The notes beneath the pieces are model-generated. The model was not told the origin of the DNA and made no database searches. It saw only the letters and a list, made by a program, of their open reading frames with translations. A stretch of 64,000 bases of DNA, taken from the NCBI RefSeq assembly GCF_009923995.1, contig NZ_RFSK01000005.1, forward strand, positions 107,131 through 171,130. The letters are read 5' to 3'. Shown here piece after piece: positions 44,163 to 53,918 of this stretch (position 1 is its first letter; each line of letters starts with the position of its first letter). The translations under genes and the position numbers were made by a program. Source of the stretch: Janthinobacterium sp. GTDB lineage: Bacteria; Pseudomonadota; Gammaproteobacteria; Burkholderiales; Burkholderiaceae_D.

Positions 44163-46049
44163 TTACTTCCACTTGCCCCGCAGCTCTTGCACCTTTTGCT
44201 GCAGCAACTCCGGCGTGGCGGCCTCGGGCGGCACGGGCATGCCGACGGCCAGCGACAGGCGCGAGCGCAAGCCCGCCTTGAAGGCGCGCTCGAACAAATG
44301 GCCATTGCGGTGGCTCAGCAGGTGGCCCCACAGGCCGCGCAGCGCCAGCGGAATCACGGGCACCTTGCTGCGCGCGACGATCTTGGCGATGCCGCCCTTG
44401 AATTCGCTGATCTGGCCCGTGCGGGTCAGCTTGCCCTCGGGGAAGATGCACACCAGTTCACCTTCGTGCAGGGCTTGCGCAATGTCAATGAACGCTTTTT
44501 CCATCAGGAAAGGATCTTCCTTGGCCGGCGCGATGGGGATGGCCTTGGCCGTGCGGAAAATCCAGCCCATCAGGGGCATCTTGAAGATGCGGTGGTCCAT
44601 GACGAAGCGGATGGGACGGGGGCTGGCCGCCATGATGACGATGGCGTCCACGTAACTCACGTGGTTGCACACCAGCACGGCCGCGCCTTCCGCGGGAATA
44701 CGCTCGCCATCGACCACTTTTACACGGTGCACGGTCTGGATGAGTATCCACGCGAGGAAGCGCATGAGAAATTCCGGCACCAGCGAAAAGATGTAGGCCG
44801 CCACCAGCGCATTCAGGATGGCCGTGACGAGGAACAGCTGGGGTATGGTGAAGCCTTGCCCCAGCAGCACGATGGCGACGCCGGCCGCCGCCACCATGAA
44901 CAGGGCATTGAGAATATTCATGCCGGCGATCGTGCGCGAAATGTGTTTCGGGTCGCAGCGCGTCTGGATCAGGGCGAACAGGGGCACGATGAAGAAACCG
45001 CCGAACATGCCGATCATGACGATGTCGAGCAGGATGCGCGGCACGCCCGCCTGGCTGACGAACGCCAGCGCGTCGACCACCTGCGTGTTCGCATACGCAT
45101 TGCTGGCGAAATACAGGTCGATGCCGAACAGGGACAGGCCGATGGAGCCGAACGGCACCAGGCCGATCTCGATCTTGTGGCCGGACAGGCGCTCGCACAG
45201 CAGCGAGCCCGTGCCGATGCCGACGGAAAACACGGTCAGCAGCAGCACGAACACGCTGTGGTCGCCATGCAGGAAATCCTTCGAATACACGGGGAACTGG
45301 GCCAGGATCAGGGCGCCGTAGAACCAGAACCAGGAGTTGCCCAGCATGGCCAGGAAGACGGGACGGTTCTTGCGCGAGAAATTCAGGTTGCGCAACGATT
45401 CAGCGACAAAGTTCAGACTCACCTTCAAGTCCGGCTCGGGCGCGGGCGTGCGCGGTACGCGGTAGCTGGCGATCAGGCCGAACACGGCCACGGCGATGGT
45501 GGCGCCCGCCACCAGTTCCACGCCCAGCGGCTTGTGCACGATCAGCACGGCGCCGAGGATTTCACCCAATAATATGCCGACGAAGGTGCCCATTTCGATC
45601 AGGCCATTGCCACCGACCAATTCCTCGGGTTTCAGCTGCTGCGGCAGATAAGCATACTTGACGGGGCCGAACAGGGTCGAATGCACGCCCATGCCCACCA
45701 CGGCGGCCACCAGCAGCCACAGCGTATGCGTCATCCAGCCTGCGGCGGCCACGGCCATGATGGCCAGCTCCATCCATTTGACGAAGCGGGCCAGGCCCGC
45801 CTTTTCGAACTTGTCGGCCAGCTGGCCCGCCGTGGCCGAAAACACGACGTAGGGCAGGATGAACAGGCCGGGAATCAGGTTGGTGATGGTGGATGGATCG
45901 AGCGTGGTCCAGCTCAGCGCGTCGTAGGCGAGGATCACCATCAGCGCCGTCTTGAACAGATTGTCGTTGAAGGCGCCAAAGAACTGGGTCCAGAAGAAGG
46001 GCCCGAATCGGCGCTGCGACAATAAGGAAAACTGGCTGCTTTGACTCAT
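44163..46049 (-). CDS. MFS transporter fused to PlsC-type acyltransferase (LplT-Aas-like)
   Basis: A 628-residue fusion. Residues 1-420 are a twelve-segment MFS transporter that begins with WTQFFGAFNDNLFKTAL, the signature of the lysophospholipid transporter LplT. Residues of about 430-628 are a glycerolipid acyltransferase with NHVSYVD (HX4D motif) and FPEGKLTRTG. Together they would import a lysophospholipid across the inner membrane and re-acylate it. Unlike E. coli Aas there is no acyl-ACP synthetase domain, so an acyl donor must come from elsewhere. The ATG at 46049 starts MSQSSQFSLLSQRRFG, which fits the family start. It is convergent with the kinase gene. Confidence 0.88.
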   Translation of the reverse strand: MSQSSQFSLLSQRRFGPFFWTQFFGAFNDNLFKTALMVILAYDALSWTTLDPSTITNLIPGLFILPYVVFSATAGQLADKFEKAGLARFVKWMELAIMAVAAAGWMTHTLWLLVAAVVGMGVHSTLFGPVKYAYLPQQLKPEELVGGNGLIEMGTFVGILLGEILGAVLIVHKPLGVELVAGATIAVAVFGLIASYRVPRTPAPEPDLKVSLNFVAESLRNLNFSRKNRPVFLAMLGNSWFWFYGALILAQFPVYSKDFLHGDHSVFVLLLTVFSVGIGTGSLLCERLSGHKIEIGLVPFGSIGLSLFGIDLYFASNAYANTQVVDALAFVSQAGVPRILLDIVMIGMFGGFFIVPLFALIQTRCDPKHISRTIAGMNILNALFMVAAAGVAIVLLGQGFTIPQLFLVTAILNALVAAYIFSLVPEFLMRFLAWILIQTVHRVKVVDGERIPAEGAAVLVCNHVSYVDAIVIMAASPRPIRFVMDHRIFKMPLMGWIFRTAKAIPIAPAKEDPFLMEKAFIDIAQALHEGELVCIFPEGKLTRTGQISEFKGGIAKIVARSKVPVIPLALRGLWGHLLSHRNGHLFERAFKAGLRSRLSLAVGMPVPPEAATPELLQQKVQELRGKWK

Positions 46050-46280
46050 GGCATGGGGACGGGCAATTAAGGAATTGCTAAAATACAGCACTATCCTGCG
46101 CACGACAATCTTAATGTCTCGCCCTTGCTCCCCGTCAATACGAGCGGCAGCGCGGCGCGCCATGCCGGCCCCACCCCTTGACGCCTGTCCTGGCACAACA
46201 AAAATCGCCTGTTTCTTGATAATAAGGTAATGTGCGCATACCCTGGGTGCCGTCGCCCAGCCTCACAGGAAAGCTGTCCC

Positions 46281-49200
46281 ATGACTGGATTGTTATCGCT
46301 GATCATATTTGGCCTGCTGGTCACCGCCTTCTTGCAAGTGCTGCAGTACCGCAGGAAAGTGGCGGACCTGGAGGTGCTGGCGGCCCGCCTGCGCAAGGAG
46401 GTCGACAGCGTGCAGCTGCGCCTGCTGGCGCTGGAAAGCCGGTCCGCCAGCGTGGCGGACATGTCGCCCCCAGCCGCCGCGCCGCAACCCGTCCCGCTGC
46501 CGGCGCCTGTGCCGCAAGCCACGCCAGCGGCGCAGGCCGGGCAGGACGACGTGGCCGATGTGCCCCTTGCCGCCCCTGCCATGTCCCCCGTGGCATCCGA
46601 CAAGCCCGTGACTGCCCCGGCAGCCACGGTGGCAGGCACGGCACCGCCCGCCGCGCCGCGGCCTGCGACAGCCCCCGCCGCGCCGCAGACCCCGTCGTGG
46701 ATCGCGCGCCCGGACGGCCTCCTTGCCAAGGCCAGGAACTGGTTATTTACGGGCAACCTGGTGGCCAAGCTGGGCCTGCTCATCCTCTTCCTCGGCGTCA
46801 GTTTCCTGCTCAAGTACGTCTCGGCGCAAGTGACGCTGCCCATCGAGCTGCGCCTGGCCGGCATCGCGCTGGCCGACGTCGCCCTGCTGGCCTGGGCCTG
46901 GCGCATCCGTGTCAAGCGTCCCGGCATCAGCCTGCCCCTGCAGGGCACGGCGCTGGCGATCTTGATGCTCGTCACGTTCGGCGCCTTCCGCCTGTATGCA
47001 CTGATCCCGCCCGGCCTGGCCTTCGGCCTGCTGTTCATCCTGACGGCATTCACCTGCCTGCTGGCCGTGCTGCAGAACGCCGTCTGGCTGGCCGTCTTCG
47101 GCATCGTCGGCGGCTTTGCCGTGCCCCTGCTCGTGTCGACGGGCAACGGCAGCCATATCGGCCTGTTCAGCTATTACGCGCTGCTCAACGCGGGCGTCTT
47201 CGCCATCGCCCTGAAACGCGCATGGCGCATGCTGAATGTGCTCAGCTTTGGCTTCACCTTTGCCGTCGCCACCACCTGGGGTGTGCTGCGCTACACGCCA
47301 GACCACTACCTGTCCGCGCAACTGTTCCTCGTCCTGTTCGTGCTGTTTTACATCGGCATCGCCATCGCCTACTGCGCGCGCCAGGCGCCGCGCCTGACAC
47401 ACTACGTGGATGGCACGCTCGTCTTCGGCACGCCGCTGGCGGCCATGGGCCTGCAATACGGCCTGGTGCGGCACTTTGAATTCGGCCTCGCCTTTTCCGC
47501 CCTGATTGCCGGCCTGTGCTACACGGGACTGGCCCTGGCCCTGTGGCGCCGCGCAGGTTTCAAACTGCTGGCCGAAGCCTTCCTGGCACTGGGCATCGTC
47601 TTCGGCACCCTGGCCATCCCCTTCGCCCTCGACGGCCGCTGGACCTCCGCCGCCTGGGCGCTGGAAGGCGCGGGCATCGTCTGGGTCGGCTTGCGCCAGC
47701 GCCAGACCCTGGCCTGGGCCTTCGGCCTGCTGGTGCAGGCGGCCGCCTGGCTTGCCTTCCTGTTCGCCATGCTGGGACTCGATGCGGCAACGGCCCTGCA
47801 CGCCAACATCTGGCTCGGCTGCCTGCTGCTAGCCGCCGCCGCGCTGGTGATGGCCTTCAATTTCCGCCGCCACGGCAGCCACCTGTACCCGGAACTGATG
47901 GCTGGGCTGTCCGTGCTGTTCCTGACGGCTGCCACGGCATGGCTACTGGGCGGTGTCTGGAATGAAATCCTGCTGCGCGCGCAGGCGGCCACCTTGCTGA
48001 ACCTGCTGACCGTCAGTGCCCTGGGCGTGACTGCCCTGCTGGCGTGGCTGGCGCGGCGCGAAGACTGGCATGCGCCGCGCGCCCTGCTGCTGGCCGTGCA
48101 AGTGCTGGCGGGCCTGATGCTGCTGAGCCGCAGCAGCTGGGACTGGGATGCGCATCCGGCCAGCCTGCTGGACGGCTCCTTCCTCAGCGCCCTGCTGCTG
48201 GGCGCCGCCGCCTTCGCCAGCGCCTGGTTTGCCGCGCAGCGCGCGCGCGGCGGCGATGCCCTGATCGCCCTCGTGGCGCGCCCCCTCCTGCAATGGAGCG
48301 GCGTGCTGTGGTTTGCCGCCATCCTCGTGCCGCTTGCCAGCTGGCTGCTGCGCCTGGTCGACGGCGAGGCGAGCATGCAGCCGCACGCGGGCGAGCACTG
48401 GCTGGCGCTATACCTGCTTGCCGTGTGCGTCACGACGCCGGCGTTCGCCATCGTGGCGCGGCGCCTGGATTGGCCGCAGCTGCGCTGGTTCGGCGTCGCC
48501 GCCTGGCTCGGCCTGGGTCTGTGGAGCGCCAACCTGCTGCAAGCCCTGTACCTGCGCGATTACCTGCCGACGGGCCTGTCCTGGCTGGCCCTGGCCGGCG
48601 CGCTGGCGGCCGGCGAATACCTGCTGCGGGCCTGGCCGCAAGCGGGCTGGCGCCTCGACGTGCGTGCGCAGCGCCTGCTGCATACGCTGCGCACGGCCGC
48701 GCCCTGGCTGATGCTGTGGCCCGTGGGCGCCATGCACGTCAGCGCCTGGCTGGCGGACCATGCAGGCGGCGCCAGCCCTGCCTGGGCCCGCTACTTGCCG
48801 GCCTGGGCCATGATGCTGGCGCTGGCCTGGCTGATCCGCCGCTGCCGCGCGGGCGGCTGGCCCGTGGCCCCCATCGCCACGTGGTACCAGCGCACCCTGA
48901 TACCGCTCGGTGCGCTATGGTCGCTGCTCTTGATTGCCGCATGGAATATCGTCGACGATGGCGCCATGGCACCCCTGCCCTACCTGCCGCTGCTCAATCC
49001 GCTGGACCTGAGCACGGGCTTTGCCGTCCTGCTGGCCATCGCCAGCTACCGTTTATTGCCTGCGGGCCAGGTGCCGCTGCCCGCCCTGTGGCAAGCGCGC
49101 TTGCCTGTCGTGGCCGCCTGCTTCCTGTATGGCTGGTTCAACCTGATGCTGTTGCGCACGGTCTCGCACTATCTGGGCGTGCCATACCAGTTCGAGGACT

Positions 49201-49496
49201 TGTTCGCATCGCAATTCGTGCAAGCCATGCTGTCGCTCGTGTGGAGCGTCACGGCCCTGTTGCTGATGCGCCATGCGGCCCGCCAGCAACGGCGCCAGCA
49301 GTGGGGCCTGGGCGCCGTGCTGCTGGGCCTCGTCGTGCTGAAACTGTTCGCCATCGACCTGTCGAACGTGGGCGGCATCGAGCGCATCGTCTCCTTCGTG
49401 GGCGTGGGTTTGCTGATGGTCTTGATCGGCTACCTGGCGCCCTTCCCCAAGGCCGAAGCGGAAGCGCCAGCCGAACCGAACCAGGGAGCCGCATGA
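46281..49496 (+). CDS. DUF2339 large integral membrane protein
   Basis: A 1071-residue inner-membrane protein. It has one N-terminal hydrophobic segment, a coiled-coil (VADLEVLAARLRKEVDSVQ), then a 100-residue Ala/Pro-rich linker and some 25-30 predicted membrane segments from about residue 165 on (for example LVAKLGLLILFLGVSFLLKY). This is the DUF2339 layout; its function is not established, though an envelope role is likely. The start ATG at 46281 is ten bases after AGGA. Its stop overlaps the next gene's ATG (ATGA), so the two are coupled. Confidence 0.88.
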   Translation: MTGLLSLIIFGLLVTAFLQVLQYRRKVADLEVLAARLRKEVDSVQLRLLALESRSASVADMSPPAAAPQPVPLPAPVPQATPAAQAGQDDVADVPLAAPAMSPVASDKPVTAPAATVAGTAPPAAPRPATAPAAPQTPSWIARPDGLLAKARNWLFTGNLVAKLGLLILFLGVSFLLKYVSAQVTLPIELRLAGIALADVALLAWAWRIRVKRPGISLPLQGTALAILMLVTFGAFRLYALIPPGLAFGLLFILTAFTCLLAVLQNAVWLAVFGIVGGFAVPLLVSTGNGSHIGLFSYYALLNAGVFAIALKRAWRMLNVLSFGFTFAVATTWGVLRYTPDHYLSAQLFLVLFVLFYIGIAIAYCARQAPRLTHYVDGTLVFGTPLAAMGLQYGLVRHFEFGLAFSALIAGLCYTGLALALWRRAGFKLLAEAFLALGIVFGTLAIPFALDGRWTSAAWALEGAGIVWVGLRQRQTLAWAFGLLVQAAAWLAFLFAMLGLDAATALHANIWLGCLLLAAAALVMAFNFRRHGSHLYPELMAGLSVLFLTAATAWLLGGVWNEILLRAQAATLLNLLTVSALGVTALLAWLARREDWHAPRALLLAVQVLAGLMLLSRSSWDWDAHPASLLDGSFLSALLLGAAAFASAWFAAQRARGGDALIALVARPLLQWSGVLWFAAILVPLASWLLRLVDGEASMQPHAGEHWLALYLLAVCVTTPAFAIVARRLDWPQLRWFGVAAWLGLGLWSANLLQALYLRDYLPTGLSWLALAGALAAGEYLLRAWPQAGWRLDVRAQRLLHTLRTAAPWLMLWPVGAMHVSAWLADHAGGASPAWARYLPAWAMMLALAWLIRRCRAGGWPVAPIATWYQRTLIPLGALWSLLLIAAWNIVDDGAMAPLPYLPLLNPLDLSTGFAVLLAIASYRLLPAGQVPLPALWQARLPVVAACFLYGWFNLMLLRTVSHYLGVPYQFEDLFASQFVQAMLSLVWSVTALLLMRHAARQQRRQQWGLGAVLLGLVVLKLFAIDLSNVGGIERIVSFVGVGLLMVLIGYLAPFPKAEAEAPAEPNQGAA

Positions 49497-50947
49497 AAGC
49501 CGCCCTTCTTTTCTGCACCGCGCTGATGGCGGGCGCCGCGCTGGCCGCGACAGCCCCCCAGGTACCGGATCGGCCGCAGGATTATGGCTGGAGCATGTCC
49601 GTGCAGGTGCCCGCCGGCGCGGGCCTCGTCCAGCTACCGCTGCCCAGGGAAGTCTACCTGCACGCCCGCTCGGCCAGCCTGGCCGACGTGCGGCTGTTTG
49701 ATGCCGACGGCAAGCGCCTGGCCTACGCCATCGGCGTGCCAGCCGCGCCATCGGCCACGCGGCGCAGCAGCATTCCTGCCCGTATTTTTCCCGTGACAGG
49801 CGCGTCCGGCAACGGCGTGCCAGGCATCGATATCCGCACGGCGGACGATGGCCGCCTGCTGTCGGTCAGCACGCGCGCCGGCACGGCAGCGGCCACGGCC
49901 ACGCTGCAGGCCCTGATCCTCGACCTGGGCAAGCAGGCCGAAGGCAGCCGCATCGCCGCCTTGCGCTTCACGCCACCGGCCCGCGCCGACAACTACAGCG
50001 CGCAAGTGCTGCTGGAAGTGAGCGATGACCTGAAGCAATGGGATGCCATCGGCACCACCACCCTGAATTGGCTCAGCAACGCCTACACGCAGACCCTGGC
50101 CAACGACGGCATCGCCTTCGCGCCGCGCGCCTTCCGCTATGCGCGCCTGAGCTGGCAGGCGGGCGAGCCGCTGGCCTTTGCGGCGATCACGGCGCAAGCC
50201 GTCAGCGAAACGGAAGTGGCCGCGCCGCGCGCCGCCATCGTGCTGCAGGGATCGCCCGGCAAGCAGGAGCATGAATGGCGCTATGCCACGCCCATCGCCA
50301 TTCCCGCCGACAGCATCGCCCTGCAATTTACGCAAAGCAACGTGGTCCTGCCCGTGACCCTGGGCGTGTACCGTCAGAACAGCGAGCCTCCCCGGCACCG
50401 GCTGCACCTGCGCCAGCCGGCGCGACCCGCCCAGGGCGCGTATTTCGATCCACTGCTGAGCACGACGTTTTACCGCATCGGCCTCGATGGCAAGGAAAGG
50501 ATGTCGGGCGAGCTGGCCATGCCCGTGACGCAGACGGCACTCTGGGTGATGCAGACGTCGCCCGAGCACCCGCTGTCCGCCGCCAATGCGCCCGCCTTGC
50601 GCCTGGGCTGGACGCCGGCCACCGTCGTGTTGCTGGCCAGCGGCAAGCCGCCCTATCGCCTGGCCTTCGGCAGGAACGATGCGGCAGCCGTGGCGCAGCC
50701 GCTGTCGCAGGTGGCGCCCGGCTTCCAGGCAGAAGAATTGCGCGCGCTCAAGACGGCCAGCGCCGGCCCGCTGCAAACCAATGCAGGTGCGGCGCCCGCC
50801 CCCGCCGCCAGCGATGGCGCGCCATGGCGGCTGGCCGCACTGTGGGCCGCACTGCTGCTGGGCGTGGCCGTACTGGGCTTTTTTGTCTGGCGTTTGCTGA
50901 CGCAGATCAAGCAGGAACAAGCGGATAGCGGCAGGCCGCGAAATTAG
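49493..50947 (+). CDS. DUF3999 exported protein with C-terminal membrane anchor
   Basis: A 484-residue protein with a signal peptide (MKAALLFCTALMAGAALAA) and a single hydrophobic segment near the C-terminus (LAALWAALLLGVAVLGFFVW), so most of it faces the periplasm. The body is beta-rich, with LHARSASLADVRLFDADGKR-type and WLSNAYTQTLA sequences typical of DUF3999. It overlaps the DUF2339 gene by ATGA, a pairing commonly seen for these families, so they may act as one envelope complex. No enzymatic motif is visible. Confidence 0.88.
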   Translation: MKAALLFCTALMAGAALAATAPQVPDRPQDYGWSMSVQVPAGAGLVQLPLPREVYLHARSASLADVRLFDADGKRLAYAIGVPAAPSATRRSSIPARIFPVTGASGNGVPGIDIRTADDGRLLSVSTRAGTAAATATLQALILDLGKQAEGSRIAALRFTPPARADNYSAQVLLEVSDDLKQWDAIGTTTLNWLSNAYTQTLANDGIAFAPRAFRYARLSWQAGEPLAFAAITAQAVSETEVAAPRAAIVLQGSPGKQEHEWRYATPIAIPADSIALQFTQSNVVLPVTLGVYRQNSEPPRHRLHLRQPARPAQGAYFDPLLSTTFYRIGLDGKERMSGELAMPVTQTALWVMQTSPEHPLSAANAPALRLGWTPATVVLLASGKPPYRLAFGRNDAAAVAQPLSQVAPGFQAEELRALKTASAGPLQTNAGAAPAPAASDGAPWRLAALWAALLLGVAVLGFFVWRLLTQIKQEQADSGRPRN

Positions 50948-51358
50948 ATTGGTAGTTGGTGACTGCCAACTGGCCGCGAACGCCGCCGCAGCATGACGTT
51001 TGCCGTTTGCCGTTTGCCGTTTGCCGTTTGCCGTTTGCCGCCAGGCTAACGTCTGGTACCGGGCGCACTGTGCACGGGCAAGGGCGAGCGGGTAACGCTG
51101 GCAACAGGCACCTGCCGCAGGACAGGATCAGCCAGCGTGAGTCAGCGTGCGCGAATACGCGCCCCCATCACGCGACAGCAGCAGCAATCACCCGGCATCC
51201 CGCCAAATTCCCAAATTCAATTCATATCCCCATTTCCAGCATTTACGCGCATATGCGCATCTACACCGACGCACGTCTCCGCAGCATCAATGTTGCACCG
51301 CACGGCATAGCCGATGTTGCACTGCCTGCCTCGCCGCCCGCGTCGCCCACCTCTGTCG
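50948..51358. other. Intergenic region with a heptamer repeat
   Basis: About 410 bases without a supported gene. GTTTGCC is repeated six times in tandem at 50998-51039. The rest is unremarkable. Confidence 0.5.
50998..51039. repeat. Six tandem copies of GTTTGCC
   Basis: A perfect 7-bp unit repeated six times, 51 bases after the DUF3999 stop. It is prone to slippage and so may vary between strains, but it lies outside any gene. Confidence 0.9.
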
Positions 51359-52102
51359 TCACTGCCGCAGCAGCGCCTTAAACGTCTGCGGCATCCAGGG
51401 ACGGGCCGCCAGCAGGAAGCTGATGGCCAGGCGCTCATCGCCAGGCAGGCGGGCGTCTTCCTGGTGCTGCTGCGAGAATTCCAGGGCCACCTGCTGCAGC
51501 CGCTCCAGCAAGGCCGCCGTGGATTTTTTCGACAGCATCACGTTCACCAGGCGCAGCAATTCGGTCTCGCCGTCGAATTGCGAATTCAGGTAGTCGCCAT
51601 AGGCCACCTCTTTGAAATAGCTATGAATCGGGCCGTTCGGTATCCACGCAAACGTGCGCGCTACCAGCAGTTTGACCCGGTTATTCGGCAGCAGTTCCAA
51701 AAAGCCGATCTTGTCGAGGCGCAGCAGGTATTTCACGGCTTGCGCCTCGCTGATGTCATAGGTGGCGACGATCTGTTCCAGCGGCAGCAGGTTCAGGGCC
51801 GAGACGGCCACCACGAACAGCCGCGTATCCTCGATGATTTCCTTCTCTTGCGCATACGTCAGTCCCGTGATCAGCGTCGGCCTGGCCTGCGCCGCCTGCA
51901 CGGCCAGCGCCAGCTGCTGGAAGTCGCTGCCGACGGCCACCAGGATCTGGTCCAGCCGCTGCAGGGTAAATTGCTTCTGCGAAAACATCCGCTTGACGCT
52001 GGCTTCGGACACGCCGATGCGCTGGGCCAGTTCGGCATACGTGACGGCGCGCGCTTTCAGCAGGCGCTTCAAGGCCTCGATGAGGGCGTGGGTTTGCGGC
52101 AT
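51359..52102 (-). CDS. XRE-type helix-turn-helix transcriptional regulator
   Basis: A 247-residue regulator. The N-terminal 60 residues (ALIEALKRLLKARAVTYAELAQRIGVSEASVKRMFSQ-type sequence, then FTLQRLDQIL) are an XRE-like DNA-binding domain. The remaining part is helical and resembles the C-terminal part of similar orphan regulators; I see no ligand motif. The ATG at 52102 has AAGGAAG three bases upstream. It is divergent from the pair of small exported proteins beginning at 52263 and may regulate them. Confidence 0.8.
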   Translation of the reverse strand: MPQTHALIEALKRLLKARAVTYAELAQRIGVSEASVKRMFSQKQFTLQRLDQILVAVGSDFQQLALAVQAAQARPTLITGLTYAQEKEIIEDTRLFVVAVSALNLLPLEQIVATYDISEAQAVKYLLRLDKIGFLELLPNNRVKLLVARTFAWIPNGPIHSYFKEVAYGDYLNSQFDGETELLRLVNVMLSKKSTAALLERLQQVALEFSQQHQEDARLPGDERLAISFLLAARPWMPQTFKALLRQ

Positions 52103-52262
52103 GCACTTCCTTTGTAAAAATATTATCATCTCGGCAGCTAAAAAAGTAGCGTAAAACGCTACCCTCGGTATGCCTTCTCGCTACGAGTAGCGTTTTCATT
52201 GACCAATGGGCCCCAGTCTACAATGATGACGTGGCCAATTGGCACACTTGAAGGAGAAACAC

Positions 52263-52685
52263 ATGAAACGCCTGCTGCCCCTCTGCCTGTCCCTGTCGCT
52301 GTTGACGCTCTCCGTGGCCGCCCCCGGCATGGTCCATGCCGCCGCGTCGGAGAACCTGTCGAAAGGCTCGCAAAACCTCAGCGACGGTTCCGCCGTCGTC
52401 GTCGGCGGTTCGCTGTCGATGCTGGTCGCTTCCGGCCAGGTGGTCATTGCCAGCGTGGAAACGGTGGGCGAAGGCGTCGTCATCGTGCTGAAGGGCGCGT
52501 CCGAAGCGGGTGGCGCTTCCATCCAGATGAGCACGCAAGCGGCCAAGGGCCTGTCGCTGGCCGCCGGCACCGTGGTCAATGTGGTGGCGCTGTCCACCGG
52601 CCACATGCTGGTCATGTCGGGCAAGGCCATCGCCTTCATCCCGAACGAACTGGGCAAGGCGCTGCTGCACCATTCCAAAGTGTAA
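52263..52685 (+). CDS. Small exported protein, first of a tandem paralogous pair
   Basis: A 140-residue protein with a signal peptide (MKRLLPLCLSLSLLTLSVAA, cut near VHAAA) and AAGGAG upstream of the ATG. The mature part is rich in Ser, Gly, Ala and Val, with long alternating hydrophobic stretches (SAVVVGGSLSMLVASGQVVI and AAGTVVNVVALSTGHMLV) and the end KALLHHSKV. The downstream gene is clearly related (VLVGSMSLLAAAGEVVV, AAGTVLDVVAVSTGHVLV, QAILHHSKA), so the two arose by duplication. Function unknown; probably periplasmic. Confidence 0.75.
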   Translation: MKRLLPLCLSLSLLTLSVAAPGMVHAAASENLSKGSQNLSDGSAVVVGGSLSMLVASGQVVIASVETVGEGVVIVLKGASEAGGASIQMSTQAAKGLSLAAGTVVNVVALSTGHMLVMSGKAIAFIPNELGKALLHHSKV

Positions 52686-52710
52686 ATCATCAATGAAAAA
52701 CAGGCATGCC

Positions 52711-53127
52711 ATGAAACAGTTATTCGCCACCGCCCTGCTGTGCGCCGCCACCCTGGCGCCGCTGGCCCAGGCCGCCAATTCGGACACCACCAACGCCTCC
52801 GACCATGCCAGCATGGCGTCGGCCATCGTGCTCGTCGGCTCCATGTCGCTGCTGGCCGCCGCCGGTGAAGTCGTCGTCGACACGGTGGAAGACGTGGCGG
52901 ACGGCAGCGTCCTCGTGCTCAAAAGCACGGCCAAAAGCGCCTCGTCCGCCGCCACGGCTTCCGTCAAGCTGAGCCGGAAGGCCGCGCAGGGCCTGGCGCT
53001 GGCCGCCGGCACGGTGCTCGACGTGGTCGCCGTCTCCACGGGCCATGTGCTGGTGCTGTCGGGCAAGACTATTGCCTACCTGCCCAATGCGGCCGGCCAG
53101 GCCATCCTCCACCATTCGAAAGCGTGA
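52711..53127 (+). CDS. Small exported protein, second of a tandem paralogous pair
   Basis: A 138-residue paralogue of the preceding gene, with its own signal peptide (MKQLFATALLCAATLAPLAQA). I chose the ATG at 52711, six bases after ACAGG, because the signal peptide starts there; the ATG at 52693 adds six residues. The mature protein keeps the same hydrophobic pattern and the HHSKA end. It lies 25 bases after its partner and just before the DUF2145 gene, so the three are probably one operon. Confidence 0.75.
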   Translation: MKQLFATALLCAATLAPLAQAANSDTTNASDHASMASAIVLVGSMSLLAAAGEVVVDTVEDVADGSVLVLKSTAKSASSAATASVKLSRKAAQGLALAAGTVLDVVAVSTGHVLVLSGKTIAYLPNAAGQAILHHSKA

Positions 53128-53132
53128 AGCCC

Positions 53133-53918
53133 ATGAAACGCCTGACTGTCATCGTCCTCTGCCTGGCCCTGGCGGGCGCCGCCCATGCGGGGCGCTCGTG
53201 CGAAGAGAAACCGACGGATGCTGCCACCCTCGTCAAATCGATGGACCTGGCGCAAAAGACCCTGCAGGCGCTCGACAAGTCAGGCGCGCAGGTGGCGCTG
53301 GTGGCGCGGGCCGGCCAGGACCTGTCGAAATACCAGGTGCGCTATTCGCACATGGCGCTGGCCTGGCGCGACCACCCGAAGGGCCGCTGGCTGGTGGTGC
53401 ACGAACTCAACGAATGCGGCACGGCGCAATCGTCGCTGTACAACGAGGGACTCGGCAATTTCTTCATGGATGATGTGTTCATGTATGAAACGCTGATCCT
53501 GATCCCGGGTCCGGATACGCAGCAGCAACTGGTGCGCCTGCTGGGCAGCAGCACGCCGAAGCGCCTGCACGACGCCCGCTACAATATGCTGGCCTACCCG
53601 TTTTCCACCAGGTACCAGAACTCGAACCAGTGGGTGCTGGAAACCCTGGCCGCCGCCAGCAACGAGCCGGGCAAGATCGAAACGCGCGAGGAAGCGCAGA
53701 ACTGGCTGCGCAGCGTCGACTTCATTCCGCAGACGCTGAACATCCCCGCCGCGACGCGCCTGGGCGCGCGCATGTTCCGCGCCAACATCGCCTTCGACGA
53801 CCAGCCGTTCGACCGCCGCATGGCGGGCAAGATCGACGCCGTCACGGTGGACGCCGTGGCCCGCTTCGTGCGCCAGCGCGAGCCCCAGGTGCAGGAAATC
53901 GTGGTGCGGGGAAACTAA
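53133..53918 (+). CDS. DUF2145 exported protein
   Basis: A 261-residue protein with a signal peptide (MKRLTVIVLCLALAGAAHA). The mature part has the DUF2145 look: VALVARAGQDLSKYQVRYSH, WLVVHELNECGTAQSSLY, then YNMLAYPFSTRYQNSNQWVLE and the late FRANIAFDD. The two conserved Cys (in SCEE and NECG) may pair. I do not know its role. The ATG at 53133 was chosen over the GTG at 53124 because it starts the signal peptide. The stop overlaps the stop of the convergent AbrB-type gene by four bases. Confidence 0.85.
   Translation: MKRLTVIVLCLALAGAAHAGRSCEEKPTDAATLVKSMDLAQKTLQALDKSGAQVALVARAGQDLSKYQVRYSHMALAWRDHPKGRWLVVHELNECGTAQSSLYNEGLGNFFMDDVFMYETLILIPGPDTQQQLVRLLGSSTPKRLHDARYNMLAYPFSTRYQNSNQWVLETLAAASNEPGKIETREEAQNWLRSVDFIPQTLNIPAATRLGARMFRANIAFDDQPFDRRMAGKIDAVTVDAVARFVRQREPQVQEIVVRGN

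Noticed and set aside
50998..51039. CRISPR array
   Set aside because: Seven-base units are contiguous with no spacers.
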